NCBI RefSeq assembly: GCF_002982075.1
Contig: NZ_PUEJ01000010.1
Location: 205,318-269,317 of the forward strand
Reading direction: 5' to 3'
Length of the DNA stretch: 64,000 nucleotides
DNA from: Labrys okinawensis
GTDB taxonomy: Bacteria > Pseudomonadota > Alphaproteobacteria > Rhizobiales > Labraceae
The position numbers and the translations under genes were made by a program. The notes under the pieces are model-generated. The model searched no databases. It was given only the letters and a program-made list of their open reading frames with translations, and had not been told where the DNA came from. Within the stretch, counting starts at the first letter, position 1. Each line of letters begins with the position of its first letter. Shown here piece by piece: positions 26,886 to 36,757 of the stretch.

Positions 26886-28178
26886 ATGAGCGGTAACACG
26901 GCGACTCTGACTATTGGTGACAAGGCAATCGAATTGCCAACCAAGAGCGGCTCCGTTGGTCCGACGGTTGTTGATATTGCGCCCCTTTATAAGCATACGG
27001 GCATGTTTACCTACGATCCGGGCTTCACCTCGACGGCGAGCTGTGAATCTCAGATCACCTATATCGATGGCGATGAGGGCGTGCTGCTTTATCGCGGCTA
27101 CCCGATCGAGCAACTCGCCGAGCATGGCGACTTCCTCGAGACCTGCTATCTGCTGCTCTATGGCGAGTTGCCGACGGCCGCTCAGAAGGCGGACTTCGAC
27201 TACCGCGTCACGCGCCACACCATGGTGCATGAGCAGATGGCCCGCTTCTTCCAGGGCTTCCGGCGTGACGCTCATCCGATGGCGGTGATGGTCGCCTCGG
27301 TCGGTGCCCTCTCGGCCTTCTATCACGACTCCACCGACATCTCCGACCCGCATCAGCGCATGATCTCGTCGATGCGGCTGATCGCCAAGATGCCGACCCT
27401 GGCTGCGATGGCCTACAAATACACCATCGGCCAGCCCTTCGTGTATCCGCAGAACAATCTGGACTATCCGTCCAACTTCCTGCGCATGTGCTTTTCGGTT
27501 CCCTGCGAGGACTACAAGCCCAACCCGATCCTGGCACGCGCTCTCGATCGCATCTTCATCCTGCACGCCGATCACGAGCAGAACGCCTCGACCTCGACAG
27601 TCCGTCTCGCCGGCTCCTCGGGCGCCAATCCCTTCGCCTGCATCGCGGCCGGCATCGCCTGCTTGTGGGGACCCGCGCATGGCGGCGCGAACGAGGCTGC
27701 GCTCAAGATGCTGCAGGAAATCGGCACCGTCGACCGCATCCCGCAATACATCGCCAAGGCCAAGGACAAGAACGATCCGTTCCGCCTGATGGGCTTCGGC
27801 CACCGCGTCTACAAGAACTACGATCCGCGCGCCAAGATCATGCAGCGCACGACGCATGAAGTGCTCAACGAGCTCGGCCACAAGGACGACCCGCTGCTCG
27901 AGGTAGCGCTGGAGCTCGAGCGCATCGCCCTGCACGACGAGTACTTCATCGAGAAGAAGCTCTATCCGAACATCGATTTCTATTCGGGCATCACGCTCAA
28001 GGCGATGGGCTTCCCGACCTCGATGTTCACCGTGCTGTTCGCGCTCGCCCGTACGGTTGGCTGGATCGCTCAGTGGAAGGAGATGATCGAGGATCCTTCC
28101 CAGAAGATCGGCCGCCCGCGCCAGCTCTACACCGGCGCAGCCCGCCGCGATTATGTTTCGCCGGCCCAGCGCCGCTGA
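26886..28178 (+). CDS. gltA: Citrate synthase
   Basis: 430 residues, the NADH-sensitive type II length. It condenses acetyl-CoA and oxaloacetate at the entry to the TCA cycle. Catalytic regions: HADHEQNASTSTVR, WGPAHGGANEA and GFGHRVYKNYDPRA with the catalytic aspartate further on. AAGGAGG five bases before ATG 26886 fixes the start; the open frame to 26823 is not part of the protein. Confidence 0.97.
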   Translation: MSGNTATLTIGDKAIELPTKSGSVGPTVVDIAPLYKHTGMFTYDPGFTSTASCESQITYIDGDEGVLLYRGYPIEQLAEHGDFLETCYLLLYGELPTAAQKADFDYRVTRHTMVHEQMARFFQGFRRDAHPMAVMVASVGALSAFYHDSTDISDPHQRMISSMRLIAKMPTLAAMAYKYTIGQPFVYPQNNLDYPSNFLRMCFSVPCEDYKPNPILARALDRIFILHADHEQNASTSTVRLAGSSGANPFACIAAGIACLWGPAHGGANEAALKMLQEIGTVDRIPQYIAKAKDKNDPFRLMGFGHRVYKNYDPRAKIMQRTTHEVLNELGHKDDPLLEVALELERIALHDEYFIEKKLYPNIDFYSGITLKAMGFPTSMFTVLFALARTVGWIAQWKEMIEDPSQKIGRPRQLYTGAARRDYVSPAQRR

Positions 28179-28184
28179 ATAGCA

Positions 28185-28210
28185 AAGGGCGGATCCTCGG
28201 ATCCGCCCTT
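28185..28210 (+). terminator. Hairpin terminator after gltA
   Basis: AAGGGCGGATCC and GGATCCGCCCTT form a perfect 12-base inverted repeat separated by two bases, six bases after the stop. The T-run is short, so termination may be partial. It also lies upstream of the convergent lpxB end and may serve both directions. Confidence 0.75.
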
Positions 28211-28253
28211 CTCATTGCAGTCGCTGCGCTTCCAGCCGACGCGCCCGCCCCTC

Positions 28254-29429
28254 TCACCTCGCCTTGGCGGCAATGGTCTCCAGCACGATGCGGGCTGCTC
28301 GTTGCGAGGGTGTCTCTCCCACGACCTGCATGCGCTGATCGATCTCGCTGAAGGCCTGCATCTGGGCGCGCCGTTCGTCCGTATCCCCAAGCAATCCCGC
28401 CATCAGACCGGCCAGGCGATCCGGCACGACCTCTTCCTGAAAGAGTTCGGGCACGGCCGGTCGATCGAGAATCAGATTGGGCAGCAGGAAGAAGCGCCCC
28501 TTCACCAGACGCCGGGCCAGGAAGGCCTCCCAGGCGGGAAAGCGGTAGGTGCCGATCATCGGCACCTGCGCCAGGGCCAGTTCGAGCGTCACCGTACCCG
28601 ATGCCGCCAGCGCAGCCCGCGCCCGGCGGAAGGCCGCATATTTCTCATCCGCATCGGTGATGATGCGCGGCTTCGTAGCCCAGCTGGCCGTCACCTGCCG
28701 CAGGCGTTCGGCATGGCGCGGTACCGTTGGCAACACCGCATCGAAAGGCCCGCTCCTGGCCGACAACAGCTCGATCGTCCGGCCGAAATCTTCGGTGAGC
28801 AGCCCCACTTCGCTCGAACGGCTGCCGGGGAGCACCAACAGCAACGGCCGTGCCCCCTGCCGGATCGCCTCCTCCTCGGCGTTGGGCCGCAACTCATCGA
28901 GGCGCTCCATCAAGGGGTGGCCGACATAGGAGCAAGGCGGACCATTCAACCGGCGATAGGCTTCGGGCTCGAAGGGCAACAAAGCGAGCACATGGTCGAC
29001 ATAGGCCCGCATCGACACGGCCCGGCCCGGGCGCCAGGCCCAGACGCTGGGCGAAACATAGTTGACGATCGGCAGGTGCGGCAGACGCCGGCGCACGCGC
29101 TTGGCGACGGCGTGGGTGAAATCCGGGCTGTCGATGATCACCATGCCATCGGGCGGGTCGGCGACGATGGCGTCGATCACCTGCCAGGCTCGCCGGTAGA
29201 TCGTGGGAAAACGTCCGATCACCGCAGCAAAACCCATCACCGCAATGTCGTCGAGAGGAAACAGGCTTGCCATACCCTCCCGCGTCATGGCGGGGCCGGC
29301 CGTGCCCTTGAACACCACGGGCCTACCGGCCTGCGCCCGCAAGGCCTGCATCAGCTTGAAGCCGAGCTGGTCACCGGAATGTTCGCCGACGACGATGGCG
29401 ATCTTCAAAGGCCGATCCGTCATCATCAT
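28254..29429 (-). CDS. lpxB: Lipid-A-disaccharide synthase
   Basis: 391 residues, GT19 family. It joins 2,3-diacylglucosamine-1-phosphate to UDP-2,3-diacylglucosamine in lipid A synthesis. Motifs: IAIVVGEHSGDQLGFKLMQAL at the N-terminus, DSPDFTHAVAKRVRR, YVSPSVWAWRPGRA, and the glycosyl-transfer segment AALAASGTVTLELALAQVPM. Start overlaps lpxI by four bases, last gene of the fabZ-lpxA-lpxI-lpxB run. Confidence 0.97.
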   Translation of the reverse strand: MMMTDRPLKIAIVVGEHSGDQLGFKLMQALRAQAGRPVVFKGTAGPAMTREGMASLFPLDDIAVMGFAAVIGRFPTIYRRAWQVIDAIVADPPDGMVIIDSPDFTHAVAKRVRRRLPHLPIVNYVSPSVWAWRPGRAVSMRAYVDHVLALLPFEPEAYRRLNGPPCSYVGHPLMERLDELRPNAEEEAIRQGARPLLLVLPGSRSSEVGLLTEDFGRTIELLSARSGPFDAVLPTVPRHAERLRQVTASWATKPRIITDADEKYAAFRRARAALAASGTVTLELALAQVPMIGTYRFPAWEAFLARRLVKGRFFLLPNLILDRPAVPELFQEEVVPDRLAGLMAGLLGDTDERRAQMQAFSEIDQRMQVVGETPSQRAARIVLETIAAKAR

Positions 29430-30316
29430 ACCCCGACAAGGAACAGGTTGGCCGCGTCGGCCGCCGCGATGGTGGCATCCCGCTCCAGCACGAGAACATT
29501 GCCCGCCTCGATGGCGATGCCTGCAAGGCCGGCTTTCCTGGCAAGGCGTACCGTGCGCGGTCCGATTCCCGGCAGGTCGGCCCTGAAATCCTGTTCCGGC
29601 TTGGCCGCCTTCACCAGCACCCCGCCATCCTGCTCGGCCACGGGCGGGCGGCCATGGCGCAGCAGGCGGCCGAACAGGCCAGGCCGGCGCAACAGGGCAA
29701 CGCGCCTTATCATGTTATCCGTGCCTTCGGCGGCTTCGACGGCCAGCACACGCTTTTGTGCGACGATCACCCCTTGGCCGATGTCGTCCGCCCCCATGGC
29801 GGCAAGAGCACGCCGTCCGATCGCGATCCCTTCGAGTTCGGCCGGACTGGGCGATAAATGGCCGAGCGTTCCCACAGGCGCCATCAATGACGGCGCCACG
29901 TCACGAACGCCGACGACCGCATAGCCGTGCTTCTCCAGGAACGCGATCACGCCCCGCAGGAGATTGTCGTCCCCGCCTTCGAGCACGTTGCGGATTTCTT
30001 CGAGGTGCCGAACGGCCTGGATGCCGGAGCGCACCATGCCGAGCCCCGGCCGATGCACGGCGCCGGCCAGAATCACCCGGTCTGCACCGGCCCGCGATAA
30101 TTCCTGCAGAACCCCCTTCGGATCGATCAGGCTGACGGGATATTGGGCGTAGCTGGCAAAATCGGCGTCGGCAAAGCCCTTCAGGGGTAGGATCGCGACC
30201 GCTTCCCCCCGCCCCGCCGCCTCTGCCGCAATCTCAGCCGGCAAACGCCCTGCCCCGGCAATGATCGCCAAAGCGGGCCTGGCCATCACCGTTCCGGCAG
30301 CAGGCGGCGCGCTCAC
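29426..30316 (-). CDS. lpxI: UDP-2,3-diacylglucosamine pyrophosphatase LpxI
   Basis: 296 residues, DUF1009/LpxI family. In alphaproteobacteria LpxI replaces LpxH and hydrolyses UDP-2,3-diacylglucosamine to lipid X and UMP. LpxI motifs visible: IIAGAGRLPAEIA, LAGAVHRPGL, and a C-terminal domain with VVAQKRVLAVEAAEGTDNMI and KAAKPEQDFRADLPGIGP. The position between lpxA and lpxB supports the call. Confidence 0.95.
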   Translation of the reverse strand: MSAPPAAGTVMARPALAIIAGAGRLPAEIAAEAAGRGEAVAILPLKGFADADFASYAQYPVSLIDPKGVLQELSRAGADRVILAGAVHRPGLGMVRSGIQAVRHLEEIRNVLEGGDDNLLRGVIAFLEKHGYAVVGVRDVAPSLMAPVGTLGHLSPSPAELEGIAIGRRALAAMGADDIGQGVIVAQKRVLAVEAAEGTDNMIRRVALLRRPGLFGRLLRHGRPPVAEQDGGVLVKAAKPEQDFRADLPGIGPRTVRLARKAGLAGIAIEAGNVLVLERDATIAAADAANLFLVGV

Positions 30317-31152
30317 GCCTCGCTGCCTGCGAGATCACGCGCCGACGCATCACGCGGCGTCACCAGGGCACGCTCGCCACCGCCGGCGCGCACGAAATCG
30401 ACAATCTCCATCACCGCCGTCTGATCGGCGAAAGCCTCGGCGACTTTCTCCACCCGCTCCTTCAGCGTCCCGCCGGAGGAAAACAGCATGCGATAGGCAT
30501 GACGCAGGGCATGGATCTGCTCCCGGCCAAAGCCGCGGCGTTTCAGGCCGATGATGTTGAGACCGGCCAAGCTGGCCCGATCACCCAGGGCCATGCCGAA
30601 GGGGATCAGATCGTTCTCGACGCCGGACAGGCCGCCGACGAAAGCGTGTGCGCCGACGCGCGCGAACTGGATCACCGCCGCGGCGCCCCCCAGAATGGCA
30701 TAGTCGCCGACCGAGACATGGCCGGCCAGCAGGACGCCATTGGAGAGAATGATGTTGTTGCCGAGCCTGCAATCATGCCCGACATGGGAATTGGCCAGAA
30801 AGGCGCAGCGGTCGCCGACCACGGTATGCATGCCGCCGCCGCTGGTGCCGGGATTCATCGTCACCCCTTCACGGATCAGGCAATCACTGCCGATGGTGAG
30901 ATCCGAGGGTTCGCCGGCATATTTGAGATCCTGAGGCTGATGCCCCAGCGAGGCGAAGGGAAACACCTTGGTGCGCGCACCGATGCTGGTACGCCCGGCG
31001 ACGACGACATGCGAATGCAAGGTGACACCGTCAGCCAATGCCACCTCCGGCCCGACGACGCAGAACGGGCCAATGCTGACGCCCTCGCCAAGCTTCGCCC
31101 CCGCCTCGACGATGGCGGTGGGATGAATGGTCTGTTGAGCCCCCCCCGCCAT
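30313..31152 (-). CDS. lpxA: UDP-N-acetylglucosamine acyltransferase
   Basis: 279 residues. Left-handed beta-helix acyltransferase that adds the 3-hydroxyacyl chain to UDP-GlcNAc, the first lipid A step. Hexapeptide repeats run from IHPTAIVEAGAKLGEGVSIG; the catalytic histidine is in NSHVGHDCRLGNN. The C-terminal helical domain includes LKRRGFGREQIHALRHAYR. It shares one base with the fabZ stop. Confidence 0.97.
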   Translation of the reverse strand: MAGGAQQTIHPTAIVEAGAKLGEGVSIGPFCVVGPEVALADGVTLHSHVVVAGRTSIGARTKVFPFASLGHQPQDLKYAGEPSDLTIGSDCLIREGVTMNPGTSGGGMHTVVGDRCAFLANSHVGHDCRLGNNIILSNGVLLAGHVSVGDYAILGGAAAVIQFARVGAHAFVGGLSGVENDLIPFGMALGDRASLAGLNIIGLKRRGFGREQIHALRHAYRMLFSSGGTLKERVEKVAEAFADQTAVMEIVDFVRAGGGERALVTPRDASARDLAGSEA

Positions 31153-31616
31153 TATTCAGTAACCAGCATGGCGGAAACCACGGCCTCGGCAACCGTGACG
31201 CCGTCGACCTTGGCTTCCCCCTTGTACCACCACATGTTGCGGCGGTTCTTCAGCTTGGTCAGGTGCAGACGCATCTGATCGCCCGGCGTGACCGGCTTGC
31301 GGAAACGGCATTCGTCGATGGTCATGAAATAAACGACCTTGGGCCTGGCCTTGCCTTCCGTGCTGAGCACGCAGATTGCACCGGCCGTCTGGGCCATCGC
31401 TTCGATCACCAGCACGCCCGGCATCACAGGCTGCTCGGGGAAGTGGCCAGTGAAATGCGGCTCGTTGAAGGTGACGTTCTTGATGCCGACGGCGGAATTG
31501 TCGCCGTCGATCTCGACGATGCGGTCCACGAGCAGGAAGGGATAGCGATGCGGCAGCAGCGTCAAGAGCTTGCCGATATCTGCAGTTTCCAGCGTTCCAG
31601 GGGTTGCTTCACTCAT
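31152..31616 (-). CDS. fabZ: 3-hydroxyacyl-[acyl-carrier-protein] dehydratase FabZ
   Basis: 154 residues. Hot-dog-fold dehydratase of type II fatty acid synthesis. Signature: LPHRYPFLLVDRI, NVTFNEPHFTGHFPEQPVMPGVLVIEAMAQ, with the catalytic histidine in PHFTGHFP and the glutamate in VIEAMAQ. FabZ competes with LpxA/LpxD for hydroxyacyl-ACP, which fits its place in the lpx cluster. Confidence 0.97.
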   Translation of the reverse strand: MSEATPGTLETADIGKLLTLLPHRYPFLLVDRIVEIDGDNSAVGIKNVTFNEPHFTGHFPEQPVMPGVLVIEAMAQTAGAICVLSTEGKARPKVVYFMTIDECRFRKPVTPGDQMRLHLTKLKNRRNMWWYKGEAKVDGVTVAEAVVSAMLVTE

Positions 31617-31687
31617 ATATGTCTCATTTCCTGAACCGGCCCGGCCTTCGGCCAGGCGCTAAAGCCAAACTCGATATCGCCTTCAAA

Positions 31688-31755
31688 AGCGTTTTCCGAC
31701 CCGACCGGTTTGGAAAACGCGTCTGTCCCCCAGAAATCAAGAGCAAAACGCGTTT
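31688..31755. repeat. GCGTTT/AAACGC palindromic repeat, copy 1
   Basis: AGCGTTTTCC (31688-31697) and GGAAAACGC (31712-31720) are inverted repeats, followed by the self-complementary AAACGCGTTT at 31746-31755. It lies in the 225-base fabZ-lpxD gap. Related palindromes occur at 39190-39210, 59359-59368 and 59601-59621, always between genes. Confidence 0.6.
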
Positions 31756-31841
31756 CACCGCTTTTTTGCCCCCCACGCCTCCTTCCGGGGCCAATCCAAA
31801 GGGTTGGTCTTCCCCCGGCTTCCGTGAAATGGCAAGGCGCC

Positions 31842-32918
31842 TCAGGCGGTGGATCCCCCATCCGTTCCCTGCCCCGACCGAACCCGCGACGATTTGACCA
31901 GCTTCTTGAGCAAGGCCAGCTCGCGGGCATAATCTCCCAGAGGCTGGGCGGGGGTGCCGCCCATGCGCGCGCCTGGAGGCACATCATCCTTGACGTTGGC
32001 GGCGCCGGCGATCTGGGCACCCATGCCGATACGGATATGCCCGACCGTCGCGGAGGCGCCGCCCATCACCACGAAATCCTCCAGGACCGTCGAGCCGGAG
32101 ATTCCGACCTTGGACACCAGCACGCAGTGCCGGCCGACCATGACGTTGTGGGCGATCTGCACCTGATTGTCGATCTTGGTACCCTCGCCGATGATGGTAT
32201 CGCGGTTGGCGCCACGGTCGATGGTTGTGCAGGCGCCGATTTCGACATCGTCCTGCACCACGACACGGCCAACCTGCGGCACCTTGAGATGGCCGCGCGG
32301 CCCCATCGAAAAGCCGAAGCCGTCCTGGCCAAGGCAAGCCCCGGCATGGATGATGACGCGATTGCCGATCAGGGAGTGCTGGATCACCGCATTGGGGCTG
32401 ATCGAGCAGTCGCGCCCGATCCGGACATCCGGGCCGATCACAGCATTGGCGCCGACGATGGTGCCGGCCCCGATTTCCGCTCGCGGTCCGATGACGGCCC
32501 CAGGATCGACTGTCACACCGATCTCCAGTCTCGCCTCGGGATGCACGACGGCCCCCGGCGAAATACCCTTGGCCCCGAAGAAGGATTGCGGGCGCGCCGC
32601 ATCCGGGAACAGGGCCATGCCGATCTGGGCAAAGGCGCGATAGGGCTCGCGGGCCACCAGCAGGGGCGCATTCTTCGGAGCGCGATCGACGAATTTAGGC
32701 GAGATCAGGATGACCGCTGCCTTGGATGTTTCCAGCATCGGCAGATAATGCGGATTCTCAAGGAAGCTCAGATCGCCTTCCCCGGCATGATCGAGCGGCG
32801 CCACGCGTTCGACCGACAGGTCCAGCGACAGGCCGGGCACCGGCTCGGCTCCGGTGAGTTCGACGATATCGGCAACGGTGAGGCGGTTGCGCGCGTGAAA
32901 GAATACCGGATCCGTCAT
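31842..32918 (-). CDS. lpxD: UDP-3-O-(3-hydroxyacyl)glucosamine N-acyltransferase
   Basis: 358 residues from ATG 32918 (a GTG nine bases upstream is in frame). N-terminal uridine-binding domain (LTVADIVELTGAEP; VAPLDHAGEGDLSFLENPHY), then left-handed beta-helix hexapeptide repeats with the catalytic histidine in HNVMVGRHC and the family motif IDRGANRDTIIGEGTKIDNQVQIAHN. It adds the second acyl chain in lipid A synthesis. It lies between bamA and fabZ, the usual order. Confidence 0.97.
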   Translation of the reverse strand: MTDPVFFHARNRLTVADIVELTGAEPVPGLSLDLSVERVAPLDHAGEGDLSFLENPHYLPMLETSKAAVILISPKFVDRAPKNAPLLVAREPYRAFAQIGMALFPDAARPQSFFGAKGISPGAVVHPEARLEIGVTVDPGAVIGPRAEIGAGTIVGANAVIGPDVRIGRDCSISPNAVIQHSLIGNRVIIHAGACLGQDGFGFSMGPRGHLKVPQVGRVVVQDDVEIGACTTIDRGANRDTIIGEGTKIDNQVQIAHNVMVGRHCVLVSKVGISGSTVLEDFVVMGGASATVGHIRIGMGAQIAGAANVKDDVPPGARMGGTPAQPLGDYARELALLKKLVKSSRVRSGQGTDGGSTA

Positions 32919-33132
32919 CAAGTCCACGCTACGGTCAGCCCCTCCAAATCCGGTTTCGAGTGGCTGCTCCGAAACCGGTGATCTTTGCCATCATGAATAA
33001 ACCAGTCCCTTTGCAAAAGCGTTACCGGCCTGGACATTCATCCGCCAGCCCATACACGATGAAGGGGGCGCGATGCAAAACACCGAATATTTCCGTTCGT
33101 TGCGGCATCCGACAAGTGCCGCCCCTGTGAAC

Positions 33133-33166
33133 AAAAAACCGGCCGGCCCCAAGGGACCGGCCGGCC
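33133..33166 (-). terminator. Intrinsic terminator of bamA
   Basis: On the minus strand, 20 bases after the bamA stop, CCGGCCGG(T)CCC pairs with GG(G)GCCGGCCGG and is followed by six T. A strong rho-independent terminator separating bamA from lpxD. Confidence 0.88.
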
Positions 33167-33185
33167 AAAACGTCAGGTCAGATCA

Positions 33186-35408
33186 TCAATAGTTGACGAT
33201 CGTACCGAAGCGGAAGGCCTGCGTATCGTCATGCTTCGCCTTGGTCAGGACATAGGCATAGTCGAAGCGCAACGGGCCGAGCGGGGAGGCCCACAGCAAG
33301 CTGGCGCCGACGGAAGAACGGATCTTGTGTTCGTCGACGAGATTGAAAGTCACCTGCGTCGGATCGTCTGGGTTTCCGTATTTCGCGTACTTCTTACCGC
33401 CATAGCCGAATACCGTTCCGGCATCCGCAAAGACAGCGCCACGCAGGCCCACTTCACGCGGCAGTCCGAAGATCGGGAACTGCAGTTCCACCGTACCGCC
33501 GAAATAGGTGGTGCCGCCCAGCCCGTTGCCCTTCGAGCCGCCAGCGATATCACGCGGACCAATACCGCCCGGGGCAAAGCCGCGTACCAGATCGGGTCCG
33601 GGGCTATATTGATCGACGATCGCCAGTTTGTCCTTGCCGAAGCCGTGCATATAGCCGCCTTGGCCGCGGACCATCAAAGTGAGGTCGTCAGTCAACGAGT
33701 AGTAGTAGCGACCATCGATCGACTGCTTGATAAACTTGGCATCCCCACCAAGGCCGGCGACATCCTGCTTGAACTGGACATATATGCCAGAACTGGGCTG
33801 CTTAAGATCATCGAGCGTATTGTAAGTCAGCGTATAGCCGGCCATTGAGACCAGGCGACGTCCTTCACGAGCCAATTCCTTGATCGCCACGGAAGCTTCG
33901 CCATCATCGAATTTATCATTCGTGTAACGAGTATCCGGAATCGTCACCTTCTCCGAATAGATCGTGTAGTTCACACCAACCGTGAAGTTCTCGGTGATCG
34001 GGAAGGCAGCGCGCAGCGTACCGCCGGTGGTCTGGTCCTTGTAGTAGCTGTAGTCGCTGTCATCGGTGGTCTTGGAGAAGATGTCGAAGCCTGCAGCGAT
34101 GCGCTGCCCGAGGAAATAGGGCTCAGTGAAGGACAGGCTGTAGCCCTGCGTGCGCTGGCCATACTGCACCGAGGCCTTCACATACTGGCCACGGCCGAGG
34201 AAGTTGCGCTCGGTGAGCGAAACTTCGCCGAGGAAGCCGTCCGAGGTGGAATAGCCGCCGCCCAGCGAGAATTCGCCGGTGGACTGGTCTTCGACATCGA
34301 CGTTGACGATCACGCGATCGGGCTCCGAGCCCGGCTCGTTGGTGACGCGGATGTTCTTGAAGTAGCCCAGGTTGCGCAGGCGACGGGTCGCACGCTCGAT
34401 CAGGGCCTTGTTGTAGGGGTCGCCTTCGCCGATATCGAATTCGCGGCGGATCACATAGTCACGCGTGCGGGTGTTGCCGCGGATGTTGATGCGCTCGATA
34501 TAGACCTTCGCGCCCTCTTCCACGACATAGTTGACGCTGATGACGTTGCCGCCGGCATCGCGCACCGCGCGAGGACGGACCTGGGCAAAGGGATGGCCGG
34601 AAGCGGCCAGCTTGACCGTCATGTCCTCGACGGTCTTGTCGACGTCCTCGCCGCGATAGGTCCAGTTGTTCCAGGATTGGACATCACCCTCGAGATCGGC
34701 GGGATTAACGTCGGAAATGCTGGATTCGACCTGCGAGGGCCCGAATTTGTAGTACTGGCCCTCGTCGACCGTGACAGTCAGGACATAGGCATCCTGCTTC
34801 TCGTTCAGCGATGGCACGATCGAGACGACGCGGAAATCGGGATAGCCATGGTTGACGTAGAACTGGCGCAGGCGCTCCTCATCGCCGGCGAGGCGATCCG
34901 GATCATAGGTATCCGTGGTGCGCAGCCAGCCCAGATAGCCGCTCTCGACAGTGGCCATCTGCCGCTTCAGGCGCCAGGCTGAGAAATTGTTGTTGCCGAC
35001 GAAGTTGATCGACTCGATACCGACCTTCGAGCCTTCAGCCACGGTGAAAACGAGGTCGACACGATTGTTCGGCAGGGGGACTTCACGGTAGGTGATCTGC
35101 ACCGTCGAGCGGCCGGTCCGGTTATAGGCCTCGCGCATGCGATCGATATCGGCGTTGAGGGTGGCCTGGTTCACCGGGCTGCCGGGCTTGGTCTCCATGA
35201 TCGAAGACAGCTGATCCGCCGTGACTTTCTTATTCTTCTCGAACACGATGCGGTTGACGATCGGCGCCGAGCGCGACGCGACATGCTTCCTCGGAGCGGC
35301 TTCAGCCGTGCCCACCAAAGGAGATGCCACGAAGGCCCCGAACAACGACGGAACCGCGACGGCCGCGAGGGCAACGCCCAGCTTCAACTTGTACATTGCT
35401 GTTGCCAT
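33186..35408 (-). CDS. bamA: Outer membrane protein assembly factor BamA
   Basis: 740 residues. The signal peptide ends near AEAAPRK (about 38). Five POTRA domains follow to roughly residue 390 (first beginning IVNRIVFEKNKKVTADQLS; last with RVIVNVDVEDQSTGEFSLGGGY), then the 16-strand barrel with the conserved LVRGFAPGGIGPRD loop (VRGF) and C-terminal aromatic ...TIVNY. It inserts outer membrane proteins. Slightly shorter than many alphaproteobacterial BamA proteins. It has its own terminator and lies downstream of rseP. Confidence 0.97.
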   Translation of the reverse strand: MATAMYKLKLGVALAAVAVPSLFGAFVASPLVGTAEAAPRKHVASRSAPIVNRIVFEKNKKVTADQLSSIMETKPGSPVNQATLNADIDRMREAYNRTGRSTVQITYREVPLPNNRVDLVFTVAEGSKVGIESINFVGNNNFSAWRLKRQMATVESGYLGWLRTTDTYDPDRLAGDEERLRQFYVNHGYPDFRVVSIVPSLNEKQDAYVLTVTVDEGQYYKFGPSQVESSISDVNPADLEGDVQSWNNWTYRGEDVDKTVEDMTVKLAASGHPFAQVRPRAVRDAGGNVISVNYVVEEGAKVYIERINIRGNTRTRDYVIRREFDIGEGDPYNKALIERATRRLRNLGYFKNIRVTNEPGSEPDRVIVNVDVEDQSTGEFSLGGGYSTSDGFLGEVSLTERNFLGRGQYVKASVQYGQRTQGYSLSFTEPYFLGQRIAAGFDIFSKTTDDSDYSYYKDQTTGGTLRAAFPITENFTVGVNYTIYSEKVTIPDTRYTNDKFDDGEASVAIKELAREGRRLVSMAGYTLTYNTLDDLKQPSSGIYVQFKQDVAGLGGDAKFIKQSIDGRYYYSLTDDLTLMVRGQGGYMHGFGKDKLAIVDQYSPGPDLVRGFAPGGIGPRDIAGGSKGNGLGGTTYFGGTVELQFPIFGLPREVGLRGAVFADAGTVFGYGGKKYAKYGNPDDPTQVTFNLVDEHKIRSSVGASLLWASPLGPLRFDYAYVLTKAKHDDTQAFRFGTIVNY

Positions 35409-35580
35409 CGGGTCTAAATCCCACTCTTTTTACCAAACCAAGTCGAGTTCAACGCCAAACCTCACCAGCCCGCATTGCGCTCATTGGAAATGCTTCTACA
35501 GGGTTTCCGGACACATGCAAACCGACCCCCGGCCGCCACCCGTCCTTTTTTGGGAGACCGTTGCGAATCCGCCACGCCCC

Positions 35581-36705
35581 TCAGCCACCCGACAATTGCT
35601 GTGACAGATCATGGCCCAACACCAAAACGGTGATTGTAATTATCAACATGAGCCCGATGCCGAAGGACAACTCCTGCGCGCGCGCTCCTACCGGCCTGCC
35701 CCGGATCGCCTCGATGGCGTAGAAGACTAGATGACCGCCATCTAGAACCGGTATCGGCAACAGATTGATGAAGCCGACGGAAATCGACAGTCCCGCCGTC
35801 AGCAGGATCAGGCCGGCAAACCCGATGGTTTCAGTGATCGTCTTGGAAGCTACCGCAATGCCGACAATGCCGGTCACCTGCTTGGGATCGCCGCGCCCGG
35901 CAAAAAGATCGTAGATAAATTTCGCTGATGCACCAATACCTTGGCCGGTTTCCTTGGTGCCCTGCCACAGGGCAGAGACAGGATCCAGGCGCGACATGCC
36001 GCCAGGGCCGATACCGATGATCGCTCGCGAAACGGTCTTGCCATCCGGCGTGGAGAACGTCCGCGTTTCCGGCGTGACGCTGACGTCGAAACTCTCCTGC
36101 CCCCGCTGGATGGTAAGCTTCACGGGGCGTCCCGGCTCGGCCGAAATCAGATCGGGGAGCTGGTCGAACAGGGTGACCTTGGTGCCGTTGACCTCGACGA
36201 TCCGGTCACCCTTGCGCAGGCCGGCTTTCGCTGCCGGTCCGTCAGCCTTGATCGGCCCGATAATGGCGTCAGAATTCGGGTAACCATAAATCGAGAATGC
36301 GGCCGCGAAGACGAAAGCTGCCAGGATGAAATTGGCCAAAGGACCGGCCGCGACGATGGCGATGCGCTGCCAGACCGGTTTGTGAAACAGGCTGACCGCC
36401 CGCTCCTCCGGCGTCATCAGCTGGTTGCGCTCCTCGTCGGGCAGAGAAGCGGCATTGGCGTCGCCGAAGAAGCGCACATAGCCGCCGAGGGGAATTGCCG
36501 CGATGCGCCAATGGGTCCCGTGCCGGTCGTCATAGCCGAACAATTCCGGCCCGAAACCGATCGAGAAGGTCACGACCTTCACGCCGCACCAGCGCCCGAC
36601 CAGAAAATGCCCAAGCTCGTGAAAGAAGATCAGGATGGAGATGATCACGATGAACGGCACGAAGCCGAGCGCACCGAGACCGAAACTATCCAGAAGACCC
36701 ATCAT
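35581..36705 (-). CDS. rseP: RIP metalloprotease RseP
   Basis: 374 residues, site-2 protease family. Zinc ligands in FFHELGH (H29, E30, H33) on the first membrane segment and the third ligand in NLLPIPVLDGGHL. One PDZ domain is visible around residues 145-205 (ADGPAAKAGLRKGDRIVEVNG). It cleaves membrane-bound anti-sigma factors or signal peptide remnants. Its place before bamA is conserved. Confidence 0.96.
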   Translation of the reverse strand: MMGLLDSFGLGALGFVPFIVIISILIFFHELGHFLVGRWCGVKVVTFSIGFGPELFGYDDRHGTHWRIAAIPLGGYVRFFGDANAASLPDEERNQLMTPEERAVSLFHKPVWQRIAIVAAGPLANFILAAFVFAAAFSIYGYPNSDAIIGPIKADGPAAKAGLRKGDRIVEVNGTKVTLFDQLPDLISAEPGRPVKLTIQRGQESFDVSVTPETRTFSTPDGKTVSRAIIGIGPGGMSRLDPVSALWQGTKETGQGIGASAKFIYDLFAGRGDPKQVTGIVGIAVASKTITETIGFAGLILLTAGLSISVGFINLLPIPVLDGGHLVFYAIEAIRGRPVGARAQELSFGIGLMLIITITVLVLGHDLSQQLSGG

Positions 36706-36757
36706 CCGTTCCCCTCACGCACCGGAAAGCCAGGCCAGGCCGGCCCTGCCTGTGGCA

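Noticed and set aside
28215..29924. 569-codon plus-strand open frame
   Set aside because: Antisense to lpxB and part of lpxI, both of which have clear motifs.
33073..33192. 39-codon plus-strand ORF with a GGGGG-rich upstream stretch
   Set aside because: Its second half is the bamA terminator read backwards.
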